From Deroplatys truncata (Eukaryota; Arthropoda; Insecta; Mantodea; Mantidae): 64,000 nucleotides of DNA. Under the pieces are notes generated by a model, which saw nothing but the letters and a program-made list of their open reading frames with translations, did not search any database and had not been told where the DNA came from. Of this stretch, positions 1 through 11,685 are shown in pieces. The DNA lies in assembly GCA_030765065.1 (NCBI GenBank), contig CM060984.1, positions 105,257,488-105,321,487 of the forward strand, in the 5' to 3' direction. How positions within the stretch are numbered: the first letter of the stretch is position 1; each line of letters begins with the position of its first letter. A program made the translations under genes and the position numbers.

Positions 1-540
1 CAAATTATACGGCTTAGTAAGTTACGGAATCTACATCATTATCCATTTTACTCCCTACTCTTGCAATTATTCGTTTTATGGACATATTTCATGACTATGG
101 TAATCTTACGTTTTCACTGTGAATAATCTGGAACATAAAGACGTGCCTAACGCATGCCGGGTGGCGGATTACGACCAGGAACCATCTTAAACAGCGATTT
201 TCTTGAAATCACCGAAAGAAGACGGAGGGAGGGGCTATCGTTAACAGGCATATACTGCAACACTTACTTCTGAACTTTGACATTGAGTTATATTACTAGA
301 GACAGGCAAAATATGAAGAGGAATTAACCAAAATATGAAAATATGAAGAAAAAGATTCCAAAATTGAAGGGATTATTTTAAGGGTTTGGAACAGGTTCAT
401 TTAATTCGTTTAAAACACAGGGGTTGTAAACTTTTGTCCATATTTAATAACAACATATTAAATGAAATACAACAAATTACATGGAGTTTATACAGTTTAA
501 TAATTGTGAACCATTAAAATTAGAAAAAAGAAGGAAATGA
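1..540. other. Unassigned AT-rich DNA
   Basis: I see no coding frame, RNA gene, terminal repeat or match to the other repeats of the window in this stretch. Confidence 0.5.
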
Positions 541-1400
541 TGTTACTATAGTATAACAATTCAGTACAGTCCCTCGGTCTGCGCACTGCGCAAGTATTCA
601 GGAGGGATAAATCGTTCCTACTCTACTTGTCTTTTGCCATTATCTACTGAGTTATACAATGAGGTGTCTTAAAGAGGAAGTGGGCTGATACGCAGGAAGC
701 AAGCATCATTTCACTGTTGTGAACACAGCAATTTTATAGTGAAAAAAGTTAATAGGATCTTGTTTGCATCATGATAACTCAAAAACTAAAACCCTTATTC
801 CAGTTCTGTAGGAGGTATGTTAAAGAGCAGAGTTTCGAGATGATGATGATGATGATGATGTCTGGTTGGTCTCCCTGTAAAAAACTAAAACCGTTAAGAT
901 TTCTTTGTAAAACTTCAATCGAAATAACTTGTATTATGAAAATCAATCAGCGAGAAACTTTTTTCCTTGAAGAGATAGGTGAAGGTGAACGCTATGAAAT
1001 AATCTAAAAGGTGTGGGTTAACTTTTGGAAGATATCCCATAATAATACCGCATGTATGTGAAATGCTATCGCTAGTTATATGCAAACACTTGTTTTCACA
1101 TCCACTCCACCTTGCTCTTTGCGTGGCCTGTCACATCAGTCTACAAACACATCCTTTTTTGTTGCAATGCTCTTGTGTCTTTAGTTCCGCCTCTACAGTT
1201 GGATAGTTACAGCAGTGTTTTGATTGACGATTTTGAGAGAATAAAATAAAATAAAACACGGGCTAGGCGAAATTATGGCATGTGGTGCTTAAGCAGTGAT
1301 TCAGAGGCTGCCCGCATAAGGCAGTTAGAGAGGCTGAATGCATGATCAGGTGAGTTACCCCTCCCACGGGCTTTTTCTAAGTTGCTGAACTATAATTGGT
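541..1400 (+). repeat. R2 interspersed repeat, copy 1
   Basis: This stretch is similar over most of its length to 58272-58912, in the same orientation. Shared landmarks in order are GTATTCAGGAGGGATAAATC, ACTCTACTTGTCTTT, AATGAGGTGTCTTAA, ATGATAACTCAAAAAC-like text, AGATATCCCATAATAATA and AGTTACCCCT-CC-GGGCTTTTT. This copy holds a run of seven ATG triplets near 840-860 and about 0.2 kb (near 1135-1345) that the second copy lacks. The 78-codon frame at 771-1007 falls inside the repeat and includes the ATG run, so I do not regard it as a gene. No transposase or terminal inverted repeat was recognised. Confidence 0.7.
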
Positions 1401-2689
1401 TTGCCCTTGTTTGATACAAATTACAAGACGCCATTAAAAGCATCGGCTCGTGAAAATAAAAGCTCTTCAGAATAAAGGGCATTTAATTTCATATTCTAAG
1501 TCACATAGACGAAATGCCACACTTTCTCAACTGTACCAGATTGCTGGAAAGGGTGGTGAAGGTTTTACAAGATGCGTTTGACGTTGTGTGTTTTTCAAAT
1601 AAGAATTGATATGTGAATGATTAAATTATAATTTATGGCTGTATGGACTTTAGTAAAACAAATAATACCGATCTTTGTTCACTCTATTACGAAGAATTGC
1701 TCCTTGGAAGGAACTATTCTAATCTCTTTCATCCCATATTTCTGTTTTCTGAGTTTAGCGGCTTATCACCCTTTCTGAAACTAATTTCGTTTTAGTTTTA
1801 CATTTTCAGAATAAGAGAAACGCTTTTAACTTGATACTTCTCATTATAATAAAACCTACCTTGCTTTATAATTTCACTAATAGTGATATTTTACCATTCA
1901 TGACTCTTATATTTAATCGTTTGCTCCTTAAAGCGCACAATTTCATTGAATTTGAAAAGTTTCTCTCCAAATAATTTAATTAGCAACTGGAAATTGGCTC
2001 GGAAACATCATTTGAATGAACACCAATTTCTGGTTTAGGCTCCCCCACATGGTTTTTAAAACCCATAATTGAATTTTGGCGTTTGCTGCAATGGAAATAT
2101 AATTATGAAACTAAATTGTGTACTGCCCCAAGCCACAACAGAGCTTGGAGGGAAAAAGCAATGAAAACTCGCTAACAGCAGACACAAACTTAATGTCTGT
2201 TTCACAATGAAAAATTATGAAAAGTTATAACCTCTTCAAATATATAGGCTGTGTAAATAGAATTTGTAAGGTGTAATATCGAATTACATATACAACTTGA
2301 CACTTGAAAAGTGGAACATACAGTTAAGTTTTCACTTCCAGAAATAAACGTTCGTTTATTTGGGAAAGCTCATACCGCCATTAAATACAATTTTAAAACA
2401 TAATGAAGATACTTATTATTTCAAAACATAACGTATATGTTTAATATTGCTCTATATTAAAAAAAATTCAAAATCTTTCTCCGCTCAATATCCTAAAAAC
2501 TACTCTTATAAAAGCTTATTCATGTATTTACTTCTTGTTATTACAGCATTTACTCATTTCTTCATAGGTATAATAAAAATACAGTAAGCTAAAGCGACAG
2601 TCAAAACTTTTGAAAGTCGGATGTCCTTGAAATTACATTTTCTTTGAATGAACACAAAAAATAAATTAATTAATAAAAGAATAGCTTTT
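1401..2689. other. Unassigned AT-rich DNA
   Basis: No recognisable element or gene. Short chance frames only. Confidence 0.45.
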
Positions 2690-2985
2690 GCATTTGAGAA
2701 AATTTTAAGTATCTGAAAATTCGAAACCAATAACAAAGAATATATCGGAAATGGTTAGTGCCACAAAAGCATTTTATTTGATATAAATTTGCGGAACAGA
2801 TCTACTTTTTCTAATAGTACAATTTTGTATATTCCTTATGGTTTACTAGTTATACAAAAGTCATTCAAAATAAACAGGACATCACTGGATTTTTCTATAA
2901 AACTCAAGATGTGTATTTTATTTGTCATGAATATACCTTAAACATACCTATGGTATTTTAATCAAAATACGTAGTAGATAAATTA
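2690..2985 (+). mobile_element. R1 repeat, internal fragment
   Basis: An internal piece of R1 in forward sense (forward is defined by the full copy at 44927-45835). It matches the segment with CGAAAATGGTT-like text, a GATCTAC block, TTATGGTTTACCAGTTATAC-like text and the closing ATTTTAATCAAAAT block. Both R1 termini are missing, and the piece is clearly diverged from other copies. Confidence 0.65.
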
Positions 2986-3085
2986 AAAATACCACTTATA
3001 TATACTAAATTAATAGATAGGTTAAAAATGCAACGTTTTTCATACTACATGAGTGCAAAAATGATATAGTAATGAGAAGGTACAT

Positions 3086-3280
3086 ATATAGGGAGGACCA
3101 TTTAAGTTGAGACTGTACAGTATCTCCAAAACTAAGCGTTGTAGAAAGAAATGCCTTTAACGAAAGTTGCTTGATATTATCGGGGGAAGTAAATGCCATT
3201 AGTCGTGTTTTATTTGGAGGTCATTATGATAGTCGTTTTAGGGTAAATTTAATTTTTAAATGGGAACCTACAATTAGGCG
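3086..3280 (+). mobile_element. R3 fold-back MITE, left half only
   Basis: The sequence begins GGAGGACCATTTAAGTTGAG and runs through CCAAAACTAAGCGTTGTAGA to AAATGGGAACCTACAATTAG. This is the left arm of the family seen complete at 27994-28614 and 51463-51813. The inverted right arm is absent, so the copy is truncated. The 64-codon minus frame at 3005-3199 overlaps it and is not a gene. Confidence 0.7.
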
Positions 3281-3374
3281 CAGGAATTTCTAAGCATTGG
3301 GGTCAGGACGAAAGGAAATAAAGTTGAACCGTTATTGGACTTAAGGCAGTGACGTCGCAGGTAACAAACTGCAT

Positions 3375-3600
3375 CCCGCATTCACTATATATTTAATGTA
3401 CATGAAAACAGACTGTATATCCTGAATTTTCTGGGATTGGCATTGAAGACCTGCTCATTCCAAAGCAACTTTGTATAATTTTGTATAATGGTTAAACCGT
3501 TAGAGTGAGACAAAGATGTACTATACATAAAATAACTAGGCTCTTTAAAACACATAATTTATTTGAATTGTAATGCAAATGTAACGCATCAGATTTTTCG
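3375..3600 (-). mobile_element. R1 repeat, internally deleted fragment
   Basis: A reverse-sense R1 piece. It runs from the TGTATATCCTGAATTTTCTG block through TTTAAAACACATAATTTATT and then jumps directly to the R1 outer end, TGTAACGCATCAGATTTTT. The distal third of R1, with its inner GTAGAGAAAGT repeat, is missing. Confidence 0.65.
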
Positions 3601-4505
3601 GCGAATTCGGCAGTGTTTGCGCAGAATGTGTTTACATGTTGATACGTTATGTTGTCGTATACTCCAGTGGTAACAATAAGTCAGTTTGTAAAAAAGTGGC
3701 CATATGACCATTTACAGACAACAGAAATACGCGTATTTCATACTAAAGTACGAGGTACGACGCCAGATATAGGAACATAGTCGCATGGGTAGGAAAGAAT
3801 CGTGCACTGCCGTTAAAATTTAACGATAAGCGAGATATGGATCAATATCCATCGGAGATAATGGTCGTATTTCTTCCACCGCGTTATCTCTGTCCAGCTC
3901 ACACACAACCTTCGTTAGCAGTGCTTGTGGGCTGATTGCAGCTTTCTTGAGAATCATTTTTTACCCTAGCAGTCATTTTGGTATGTATAGCACATAGAGT
4001 CTATGGCATTTGTGGACACAAGTGCAGAACCGTCCAATGGCGTATAAGAAAATATTGTGGCGTACCGATAACAAATTATCTAACAAGTTATGAGAACGCA
4101 TTTCAAGTTCAGCTTTTGGAATTATCATTAAAGGCCAGAAGATGGAGTTTCGACGGGAGAAAAAGTTAGTGAACATTACTGCAGCGGCGATACTCATGGT
4201 AACGTGAAATTAATTGTGAAGAATTGGTTTAATGTGGCAAAACCTCTCATACTCAATGAATTAACCAATTATGGCAATAACACTAATAATACGAATAAAA
4301 TTGCTGCGCCATCTCACAACTACACATGTGCATTTCAGGTTTCGCTAAGTTACAATGTTTTTGAACTACAGTTTGATGTTAATGATAACCAAGAGAATGT
4401 TACCTAACTAAGCAATTTGGGTAGAGACATTTTCAGGTACAGAAATTCCTGCATGACCATCTCTGACCCGTCTTTTTTCCGGCTTGTTTTGGCAAAACGA
4501 TGGAC
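3601..4505. other. Unassigned DNA
   Basis: No gene or element recognised. The short open frames at 3973-4197 and 4204-4407 have no protein family that I recognise. Confidence 0.45.
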
Positions 4506-5290
4506 AGTAATAATAATATTAATAATAATTTTATTGTCATTAAACTTGTACAGCAATAAACAGTAGTTCCACATGTACAATTGATGATTACTTTATGTCA
4601 TTATTTACACAATTACAGTATATATAATGTTTATCTATTTTATCAGTTAGCTATTTTGTCAATATGATTTACAAAGAATTCACTTAAATCATAAATAGGA
4701 TTTTCTATTAAGTAGTCATACAGTTTCTGTTTAAAAATGTTAAGTGGTTGTTAGATATTTCAAGGGTGAGGTTATTGAAAAGTCTGATACCTAAAACACC
4801 ACAACTATTTGTTACTTTAGCTAATCTTGATATGACGTATCAAGGTCCGTTTGTTTCTTGTATTATACGAGTGTACATTATATCTATGCTGCGTATCAGG
4901 AACACTATCTTTAATGTATATCAAGACATAGTGTATATATACAGATTTACAATGGTATGTATCTTAATTTTCTTAAACAGAGGTTTGCAGTGAACCGCTT
5001 TAGGCGAGTTTGTTATTACTCTTATAACTTTCTTCTATAGTAGTAGAAGATCCTTAACATAGATACTGTTTTCCCAAAGTAAAATACCATATATAATTAT
5101 GCTTTGGAAGTACGCAAAATATGCAGACCTTATATAGTTATCAGGTACTTGCTGTTTAAGGCACCTTATCAAATATATAACCCTGGCCATGTACTTTGTG
5201 TGTGTTTCCCAAGATAATTGGCTATCAATAAAGATACCCATGAATTTAACAAACTCATAAGAACAATAATAATGGAAACAACATGCGAGT
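4506..5290 (-). mobile_element. LINE 3' end (reverse transcriptase C-terminus plus tail)
   Basis: The minus strand encodes the region after the RT catalytic core of a jockey/CR1-like non-LTR retrotransposon. Visible phrases are VKFMGIFIDSQLSWETHTKY, then IRCLKQQVPDNYIRSAYFAY and YGILLWENS, followed in the next frame by KKVIRVITNSPKAVHCKPLF. The 3' end reads AATGACAATAAAATTATTAT and runs into a TAA-type tail beside 4506, as in I/jockey-like elements. The copy is 5'-truncated near 5290 and has lost its frame after about 68 codons. Clade assignment is inference; the RT identity is firm. Confidence 0.85.
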
Positions 5291-6183
5291 GAGGCTTTTA
5301 ATGTTCTTAGATTGGCCCATATAATGCTTTATAAAAGCTCTAGTCTGTAAGAATATCAAACTTCAGTTCTATCATGTTTCACGTAGGTACTGCTCTAGAT
5401 CAAGCGAATAATATCTAATTAATAGTTTCACTGCCACGTTTTAAGGAATAGTTGTCATTTTCGGTACATAAAATGATACCAGTAAGGTCTAAAATTTTCA
5501 GTAAATGCTAGAATAGATACGACTAAAACCAACCACTGTTTTAATCCCAATATTAAGGAGATTCATTGGGCAGCTAGTCTATTTTGGTTCCAGTTTTGAG
5601 TTTATAATTCATTAACTTGGATCCCCTTCCCAGGACCTCCACTGTGTTTCATAGAACTGACAAGTTTTGTGTTGAATAATTTGATCTTAACAAATTAAAA
5701 GAAATGAGAGAAAATTATCTTTGTAAATATGATGGTAATTTCCGAGCATAAATTTATCGAAATGTACAACTGTAAATCCTCCAGAAGAGATTGATTTGTT
5801 GTAGTTGAAACTTTTGAATGTTAGCAATACTTTGCACCGAAACTAGCGGCAGAACTTCCGTACGTTATATGATGTGTCAGAAATGCAAAGAAAATTAAAA
5901 CAATGTGCAGTAATTAAGCTTAAAATAACGTTGTTTAATTAACTAATTATACATACAACGAACCAAATAAATTTGCACTGAATAATTTTTTTTTTAATTT
6001 TCACCTTTTCCTAATCCGTAAGTTCTGTTACCTGTTATAACTCATTTACTTTAAAGAACTTGATGAAAAGTAGTAAGCAAACAAAATATTTATTTTCATT
6101 TAAATGTAGATAAATATCTTTAAAACCAAACAAAAATAGAACAGAGTTGCTAGTGGAGAGGATATGAGGTTAACTGTTTTTCT
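5291..6183. other. Unassigned AT-rich DNA
   Basis: Nothing recognisable apart from the 12-bp target-site duplication of the SINE that follows. Confidence 0.45.
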
Positions 6184-6195
6184 GATTGGTTCTTC

Positions 6196-6463
6196 AAAAT
6201 TAAATTTTTATTTATGGACGCTCTTTAACTACTATGGTCCTTAGCGTCCCATTATATATTGGGCGTGAAAGACCGGAAACTTTGCTCAGAGGCCTCTATC
6301 AGGCTTGAGATTCTTTTACGTGCCGTAAATTTACGACATGGGACCACCAGAAGCCATGCTAAGGATTTTTACGCCCGAAAAAATCCATTGCCCTCCGGGG
6401 TTTGAACCCGCGACCTCGGTAACTAGAGGCTACCATGGTAACCACTACACCACGGAGGGCGAC
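6196..6463 (-). mobile_element. SINE S1, tRNA-derived, full-length copy
   Basis: On the minus strand the element starts GTCGCCCTCCGTGGTGTAGT, continues with an A box (GTGGTGTAGTGGTTACCATG) and a B box (GCGGGTTCAAACCCCGG), and ends AGAGCGTCCATAAATAAAAA. It is flanked by a perfect 12-bp target-site duplication, GATTGGTTCTTC, at 6184-6195 and 6464-6475. Length is 268 bp. Pol III box spacing and the A-rich tail support a tRNA-derived SINE mobilised by a LINE. The 89-codon plus frame at 6338-6607 is a shadow of it. Confidence 0.92.
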
Positions 6464-6475
6464 GATTGGTTCTTC

Positions 6476-7684
6476 GGTTTGCCTACCGTCCAAGGAGCTT
6501 CTATTCTATTAGCACTCTGTTACCGTAAATTCCGACCACTCCCAGGACACGAAATTGGAGGGAGAAAGGAGGAGAATGCAACGAGTGTCACAAAATGGCA
6601 TGAGTGATATAGAATATAATACTGACGAGAGTTTTGAAGAAGATTTTTATAAGCAACTGCTCTTGACTTGTGAAAAAACTTCTTAGGTAATTGTTTAGTT
6701 AATCATGTGCTCACATTTTGATACACGTTCAAGGGACGCGAATGTCATACATTGAAAAATCATTCATGAGCATTTTATTGTATACTTTGAAATATAATTA
6801 CGGGTACACTTTGAAACAAAATAACGAAATGTCACTGCTTGATAAGGCAGTATCACAGTTAAAATCTTAATCAGGCAATCAACCTTTATATTTGATATTG
6901 GTATTTATGCTTAATTTCACCCATATGGATAAATTACTGCCTGCAAAAGCCAGCTGGGTGCCTGTGGCAATCTAAGCTATGTCCTCCGAGTTTACCTTTA
7001 ACTGTAGCTCATTCAAAATTAGTTCATGAGTGCACAACATCAAGGAGCCGACATAAACTTTCCTTAGACGATACGCAAAAGTTGAAAAAAAGGTTATTCT
7101 TGCTTTAAGGTTATTTCACAGTTAAATAATAGCTTAATTTCTAAAAGTGTGTGTTATTTCTATTGTGATTGATTATAATAATTGGGATATGTCCACTGTA
7201 TTATTTATTATTCATACATCGGTAAATAATCCTAATATTCTGTGTCAATGCGTCTTTCAATTAAGTAAACAAAAGTTTGTTGTATTTGCGAAAGGTTTCT
7301 TGTAAACATTTTACATGCTCCAGTCTCTCTATATTTATAGTGTTGTTACTTTTGTTTCTACAACAATGAGATAAAGGGGAAACTTCAAGAAATATAAATG
7401 CAAAATAAACCATAACATCAGAATAGTGATATTGTCTAAGCAAATGCGTGAAAATAGGGGCAAGAACAGTGGCTTGCTAGAAACCACCAGGCAAGACATT
7501 CGTACTGTGAAAATGTCTAAAGGAGGCAAGAAGGAAGCCAAAGTTAAAGAAGACATCAAATGAGAAAATATAGTCTGTTTTAATGAACGTAGGCTTGAGG
7601 AATTTAAAATTCGTTTCCTCAGAGATAAAAAAATTCAGACATATGTTCCATTTTCTCAGAAATTACTGAAGATTGAAGATGTTT
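6476..7684. other. Unassigned DNA
   Basis: No gene recognised. Around 7437-7552 the plus strand could encode a short lysine-rich peptide (KMSKGGKKEAKVKEDIK), but it has no start context or relatives that I recognise. The minus frames here are chance frames. Confidence 0.35.
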
Positions 7685-8640
7685 TTGGTTGGAGTTGTTT
7701 ATTTATTTAGCTCCACCTATGGACGCCAATTTGAAGAAGGTTTTTATTAGCCCCACGCTTGGGCGCCAATTTGAAGAACGTGTTTTCTTTTAACTTGTTT
7801 GCAACACGCTTGGGCGTCAATTTGAAGGAGTTTGTATTGTAGGAGTTGTATTATATTTCAACTGTTGGGGAGCCGAACTTGTAGTAGTTGCAGCCGCACG
7901 TATGGTAAACAGTTTCCGGTAGTCTTCGCCCCAAATTTAAAAAAAATTAACTTTGTAATTTGATTGTTTCTTTAAGTATTAAATATTTATGTTTGCCTCG
8001 AGATTTTTAGCTTTAATTCACTCCTTTTTTATTAATCCTTGACACAAATTAAATAGCACTTCACTGATAGAGAGCTGTGAGATTCTTTTATTAATTACTT
8101 GCACTTTTTAACACGTAAAACTATTTTCTTTACTCAAAATACGTATAAAATCTCTTAAGGACGCACAAGCAACGCATCCAGTTGTGAGCACTGTCTGCAG
8201 GCAACTGACTAGATTTCAACCGCCTAAACTTGTAGATTTCTGTATTTCAAGTCTCTGATTGGCTAATCCTGGTCCAATAGAATACCTTCATTTAATTAAA
8301 GCTTTTTCTGGTTGTTGATTGGCTATTTTTTTTAACTGTCTCAAAAATTTACATTATTGCTGCTCCAATAATGACTAGTAGCATTTAAACTTCCTTACTC
8401 ATTATTGCCTCAAGGTTACCTCATTGTTAGCAACTTAAATATATTTTTCTCACCGATCCTACATTATTAAATTACATAATACATCCACATAGCATTATTG
8501 AACATGTTTACAATATCATAAGCATATGCAATGACTGTTACATACAGTTTACAAATTATTACATACACATATTGCTTAAACGCGGGCTGTTATTGAATTT
8601 ACATATTATATAATTTTACTGAAATCATCTAAGTGTTAAA
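7685..8640 (-). mobile_element. LTR retrotransposon fragment A: LTR plus tandem PBS-like leader
   Basis: A minus-strand copy of the family also present at 13375-14440 (B) and 48740-49410 (C). Read on the minus strand it holds AATAACAGCCCGCG near the 5' side, AGCCAATCAGAGACTTGAAA, an arthropod initiator TCAGTTGCCTGCA, a TTAATAAAAGAATCTCACAG polyadenylation-type block and a GAGGCAAACATAAAT block. The leader then carries four spaced units of the form CTTCA|AATTGGCGCCCAAGCGTGG, near 7875, 7815, 7760 and 7725. That is the usual LTR-end/primer-binding-site layout of Ty3-like insect elements, but repeated. No gag or pol follows. It is a broken remnant, and its outer boundary is approximate. Confidence 0.7.
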
Positions 8641-8751
8641 AATACGGCCTCACGATACATGTAATTTGTATATATGGTAAAAGTAGTCCTATTGAAGTAG
8701 GAAATCCTATACGGCGGTGGGGGGGGCACTTCGTGATGCGACCTACATAAT

Positions 8752-9224
8752 ATATTTTGCGGCTACTATCCTCCTAGGAGGAAGGAATGAAGTGATGGAC
8801 CACAGGAGGCTATAGGCTGTACGCAGGTAGGCCACAAGGACGCGCGGAAGTCCCTAACTGTTCCTGGCTCGAAGACTCGTCTCACCACCGTGGATGCCTA
8901 GAGAGGGCGATGAATGATTCATCGAACCAGGCAGCCCTCTGGTACGTATTTGGGGAATACTGTTTCCTTGGAGCAAGAATCCACGCCATCGGTCCGGTAC
9001 CACCACACACCACGAAACCTCAAAGCACACTTGAAACATGAGAAGGAAACAGAATAAAAGGGAAATGAAATCGTGGTAGATGAGAAATCACCCCAGCATT
9101 CCCCTACCGACCTGGATAAACTATAAAAACCAAAGTCAGAGTTAGCTTTCGATGGGAATCGATACTGGTACATTCCGAATGCAAGCCTCACACATTACCG
9201 CGGAGCTATCTCGCTCGGTGTAGA
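8752..9224 (-). mobile_element. SINE S3a, about 0.47 kb
   Basis: On the minus strand the head resembles a degenerate tRNA: A-box region GATAGCTCCGCGGTAATGTG and B-box region GTATCGATTCCCATC. It is followed by GGGGAATGCTGGGGTGAT and ends near CTTCCTCCTAGGAGGA. The 3' half matches the plus-strand piece at 40012-40262 (shared GACGAGTCTTCGA-CC-GGAA and CCTCCTGTGGT). The head motif is also shared with 20525-21090 and 37783-38330. Overlapping minus frames are non-genic. Confidence 0.7.
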
Positions 9225-9640
9225 TCCTTAGTCTTGATAATTGCTTTAATAGGTTCTATGTAAAAGCATTTTTAGGCAAAATGTTATACTTTGGAATAAT
9301 AATCATAAGTCGTAACTACTATATAAGTTTGAGCTAACCGCTAAATATGTAAATATCAATGGAAAATACCTAATTATGGACAATATCTAAAGAACTTGTT
9401 AGACACAATCTAGCAGTAAATAATAAGAGTGTAGAGCATATAATAAACTTCAATTACTTTTGGGGTTAATATCACCAGTAATAAGAAATTAATTACACAA
9501 GTTACATTACGCTAAGAAAGACATTGATAATATCAGTAGCATTAGGGGACATTATTTGGGAAAATAAGCTTACGAGCATAGAATGTAAAACTTGAATATG
9601 CCTATAAAACTTGCACCAGGCCAGTGATGACACATGAAAC
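9225..9640. other. Unassigned AT-rich DNA
   Basis: Nothing recognisable. Confidence 0.45.
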
Positions 9641-10346
9641 TGAAACAAAGGAAACCTAACATGCTCCGCACAGCCTAAATCAGACTCGCCAAAATGTGAT
9701 CAAACTGCAGAAGAATATTAGGAGATTCTCGCCTCTACGTACAGAATCGAGAAGTGCTTAGAGGTCGCAGAGACACATAATACTACCATCCAACAGACCA
9801 ATGCAGAACTGTCAACCCGGCTTGACGCCTTCAGGGATCGCCTAAAGATCTTCGAAACATAAGACCATGACAGCACTCTCTTTAACACTCAAACTCCAAG
9901 CTCGATACGCACAGGTATAGCAGAGAAATCAACACATTCCTTTCATTTCAAGTACCAATAATTCCATCTCAATTTCACCAAAAAGCACAAACTTGTTTCC
10001 TTCCAATCCTATCCTACACCTCACCATGATCGTCCGTGATTGCAGGTTGGACATCAGTGAAGCTTGCAAGCCGGAAAATTTTCCTTCGCCCACTGGCTGT
10101 TGCACTGCAGCCTGTCTAACCGACATCTTGGAAAGCAAGGATGTTTTAACATGGTACCGCTGCAAACCTCCTTTATACTTCGGTGGAGGGGTTTTAGTGG
10201 GTATGGTCATCCTGGCGAGTCCCACACTCTCAGCTCAGGATCTTCACCATCCTCAGTTCTCAATCAGACTATTCTGTAGAGTTTTGTTAAGACTTGACAA
10301 ATTGTTAAAGCCACTGGCCATTGTTCGGCAATCGACAACTTCGTAA
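9641..10346 (+). repeat. Unclassified repeat with coding-like text
   Basis: This stretch is less AT-rich than its surroundings and open in pieces. A plus frame near 9745-9860 reads like a coiled coil (RIEKCLEVAETHNTTIQQTN). Open frames of 117 codons (plus, 9993-10346) and 98 codons (minus, 9929-10225) overlap on opposite strands, so at most one is real. The 55-60 bp around 10175-10235 (GGGTTTTAGTGGGTATGGTC) recur at 48641-48700, which shows this is repeat DNA. A LINE ORF1 or 3' region is possible, but I cannot assign it. Confidence 0.4.
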
Positions 10347-11573
10347 CAAAACAAAATTTTGTTAGAATAAAGATTTGGTTGTTGAGCGCAACAAGCTCCA
10401 AGACCCACTTGCTAATGTGTTTGTTACACAACAAATTCGCCTAGACGTCATTTTAATGCTGCTATAACAGGAAAAGCAGAATAGAAGTGTGACATTTTAA
10501 TTATCAATATTTATTTATTCGCTGTATATAGTAAAATATGAATATTAGGGATTATGCTTGAGTCAGCAATGCTCAGTGTGATAACACTGCTAAATGATGC
10601 TCCCAGCATAACATTTAAGAGAGAATTATTTTAGATTTTTGCATTAATAGTAAAATAAATGTAATCTCGTATCGTAATAAAAATTAGCACTTATTGATTT
10701 AAGAAGTTAGGTTCAAATAGGATTAATCTTGTTTGATTTGTATGGTTCACGAATATATTTGCCTCATTTATACGTTAAGATTAGGAACCGAGCACTTTTG
10801 AGAACTTCAGAAATTACAGAGATTCGTTTTCGATCCCAGAATAATTTTACGATAATTTCCAATCTGCTAAAATAAGTGGCTAGCAGAAATCTATTTACTA
10901 GCTTCTCATAACCATAGAAAATTGAATTTGTTGTGATACTGCTGGAAGAGGAAGAACCTAGTTTATAAGGTGATAATGTATCCTTAATAAATTTGCATAT
11001 GAAGAATAATCCGAAATAAAATACTTGTAACAGCTATTTCCCTCAGGTAACTCAACTAGATAAGCTAACCTTTCTTTTCACTATGAGGTTCCACTTAATG
11101 AATAGCTAAAATAATGTGTAATTTATCATACCAATAATGATTTTCATTCAAAGATAGTTAAGTTGCAAAAACATTTCCACAGAATTGAACTAAGGCTGAA
11201 TATTGTCAAGTCATGAAGAAATAAATAAATAAATAAAAAATAAAATTAATAATAATAAAAATAATAACGACTACCTACTTATGCTTGATAACATACATTT
11301 AAATTTCAGAAAAATCTACGTGACAACTGGTATCTTTAAAATGTGCAATTAAAAGCCAAAACCAATAAAGAAAATTAAGCTATTATTGAGGTTTGATATG
11401 AATTAGTGAAACTCGCATCAAAACAGTGTGAAGCTGTGCTGCTATTTCATTTGTGTGCCTTTCCTAACCTAAAATTAAATTAAGTTTACAGGGACACCGC
11501 CACAGCTGGGAAAGCTTTCTCTATAAAAGAAAATCTAATTTGCTACTCTAAGCAATGTTTACGAATTTTAATA
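10347..11573. other. Unassigned AT-rich DNA with short AAAT/AAT runs
   Basis: No gene. A low-complexity AAATA / AATAAT stretch lies at about 11220-11265. Confidence 0.45.
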
Positions 11574-11575
11574 TA

Positions 11576-11609
11576 TAGGGTCTTTTAACAAGGGTGTCCT
11601 ATCTTTAAC
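11576..11609 (+). repeat. Left TIR of the DD41D mariner
   Basis: Matches the right end at 12806-12838 in inverted orientation, with one substitution and one single-base indel. Confidence 0.9.
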
Positions 11610-11685
11610 ATGTTATAGCTGCCGTTGTTATTGAGTTACAGCAGTCATTTTTTCATGTGTTTACAGTTGTTATTGACAAATAGCC

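Noticed and set aside
9929-10346. Overlapping 98- and 117-codon frames on opposite strands
   Set aside because: No family recognised, no promoter or splice context. The locus carries a block repeated elsewhere. Kept only as an unclassified repeat.
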